In this document: positions 63,698-64,000 of the stretch, in pieces
Layout: the number at the start of each line of letters is the position of its first letter
Position numbering within the stretch: position 1 is the stretch's first letter
Source: Paenibacillus sp. ACRRX
GTDB taxonomy: Bacteria; Bacillota; Bacilli; Paenibacillales; Paenibacillaceae
DNA length: 64,000 nucleotides
NCBI RefSeq assembly: GCF_022346885.1
Contig: NZ_JAKRNK010000008.1
Location: forward strand, 62,001-126,000
Direction: 5' to 3'
The notes under the pieces: model-generated
Database searches by the model: none
What the model was told of the DNA's origin: nothing
Seen by the model: only the letters and a program-made list of their open reading frames with translations
Translations under genes and position numbers: made by a program

Positions 63698-64000
63698 ATG
63701 TCCAAGTCTCAATTGTTAAAGGGAGCCTTATTATGCTTTATTGCTGCTGTCGCTTGGGGAGCGATGTTTCCCGTAGCTGAGAGTGCGCTCCACCATCTGG
63801 ATCCCTTCTGGTTCTCTACCCTTCGTTATGTAACTGTTACGATCCTCCTCGTTTTGTTGTTGCTATGGAAGGAAGGTCGTTCTGCTTTCCGCCTGGATGG
63901 CAAGGGATTTAAGCTCTGGATATTTGGTACATTTGCTTTTACAATCTACAATTTTGGCGTGTTCTGGGGACAGCAGCAATTAGGAAAATCAGGTGTCCTG
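63698..64000 (+). CDS. EamA/DMT-family transporter, partial
   Basis: The first 101 codons of a membrane protein cut by the right edge. It opens MSKSQLLKGALLCFIAAVAW, then GAMFPVAESALHHLDPFWFS, the usual start of drug/metabolite transporters of the EamA type, with three hydrophobic helices visible. The ATG at 63698 follows AGGAG by twelve bases. It is divergent from the LysR gene. The substrate is unknown. Confidence 0.82.
   Translation, partial: MSKSQLLKGALLCFIAAVAWGAMFPVAESALHHLDPFWFSTLRYVTVTILLVLLLLWKEGRSAFRLDGKGFKLWIFGTFAFTIYNFGVFWGQQQLGKSGVL

Noticed and set aside
1-64000. Search for insertion sequences, integrases, phage genes or CRISPR arrays
   Set aside because: No transposase, integrase or regular repeat-spacer pattern was seen; the phage-holin label at 42629 is a family name only.

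Overview
The window looks like part of a chromosome of a spore-forming, mid-GC Bacillota, most probably Paenibacillaceae (Paenibacillus or close kin). Supporting evidence is Spo0E-like and CotF-like sporulation genes, a pheST operon behind a T-box, the neighbourhood zapA-cvpA-mutS2-DUF350, an alaR-alaT pair, strong AGGAGG ribosome sites and several TTG/GTG starts. The genus is an inference from gene content; no marker gene was compared.

Positions 1 to about 26700 are a siderophore island of the salicylate-thiazoline type (pyochelin, yersiniabactin and equibactin relatives). A minus-strand operon starts from a near-consensus promoter whose spacer is filled by a perfect 15-base Fur box (19058-19072). 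It encodes in order a type II thioesterase, a fused salicyl-AMP ligase/salicylate synthase, a 3038-residue NRPS (ArCP-Cy-A-PCP-Cy-A-PCP with a domain stuffed into each A domain), a saccharopine-dehydrogenase-like oxidoreductase, a fused thiazolinyl imine reductase/methyltransferase, a VOC protein, and the start of a second NRPS that runs off the left edge. Upstream, an AraC-family regulator diverges from a plus-strand operon holding an ECF-type transporter (S, T and fused double-ATPase A) and two half-size ABC proteins like YbtP/YbtQ. The operons would together make salicylate, join it to cysteines, cyclise, reduce and methylate the chain, and take the ferric complex back up.

Positions 26880 to 29625 hold an accessory SecA (no C-terminal zinc motif) with a 97-residue protein of unknown family and possibly a 35-residue peptide upstream. 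Positions 29980 to 36230 are minus-strand housekeeping and sporulation genes: YusI-like ArsC, RluA, cobalamin adenosyltransferase, CobU-like protein, lipoprotein, Spo0E-like, alaT/alaR and two coat proteins. Positions 36358 to 44275 carry an FAD oxidoreductase, an MFS protein, a zinc-ribbon protein, a 26-residue membrane protein, DUF350, MutS2, a YvlD-type protein, a CuA lipoprotein and CvpA.

Positions 44289 to 51884 hold a ZapA enlarged to 1130 residues by a giant coiled coil, then pheT, pheS and their T-box. Positions 52316 to 54512 hold manC-rmd for GDP-deoxymannose synthesis and tRNA-Pro. The rest is a two-component system, a LacI regulator, a YbjQ pair, a decayed gene, a DRE-TIM aldolase-like gene, a Fur-boxed feoAB operon with a cysteine-rich partner, and a LysR gene divergent from an EamA transporter cut by the right edge. 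Iron acquisition is thus served twice, by the siderophore island and by feoAB. I saw no insertion sequence, prophage or CRISPR array.
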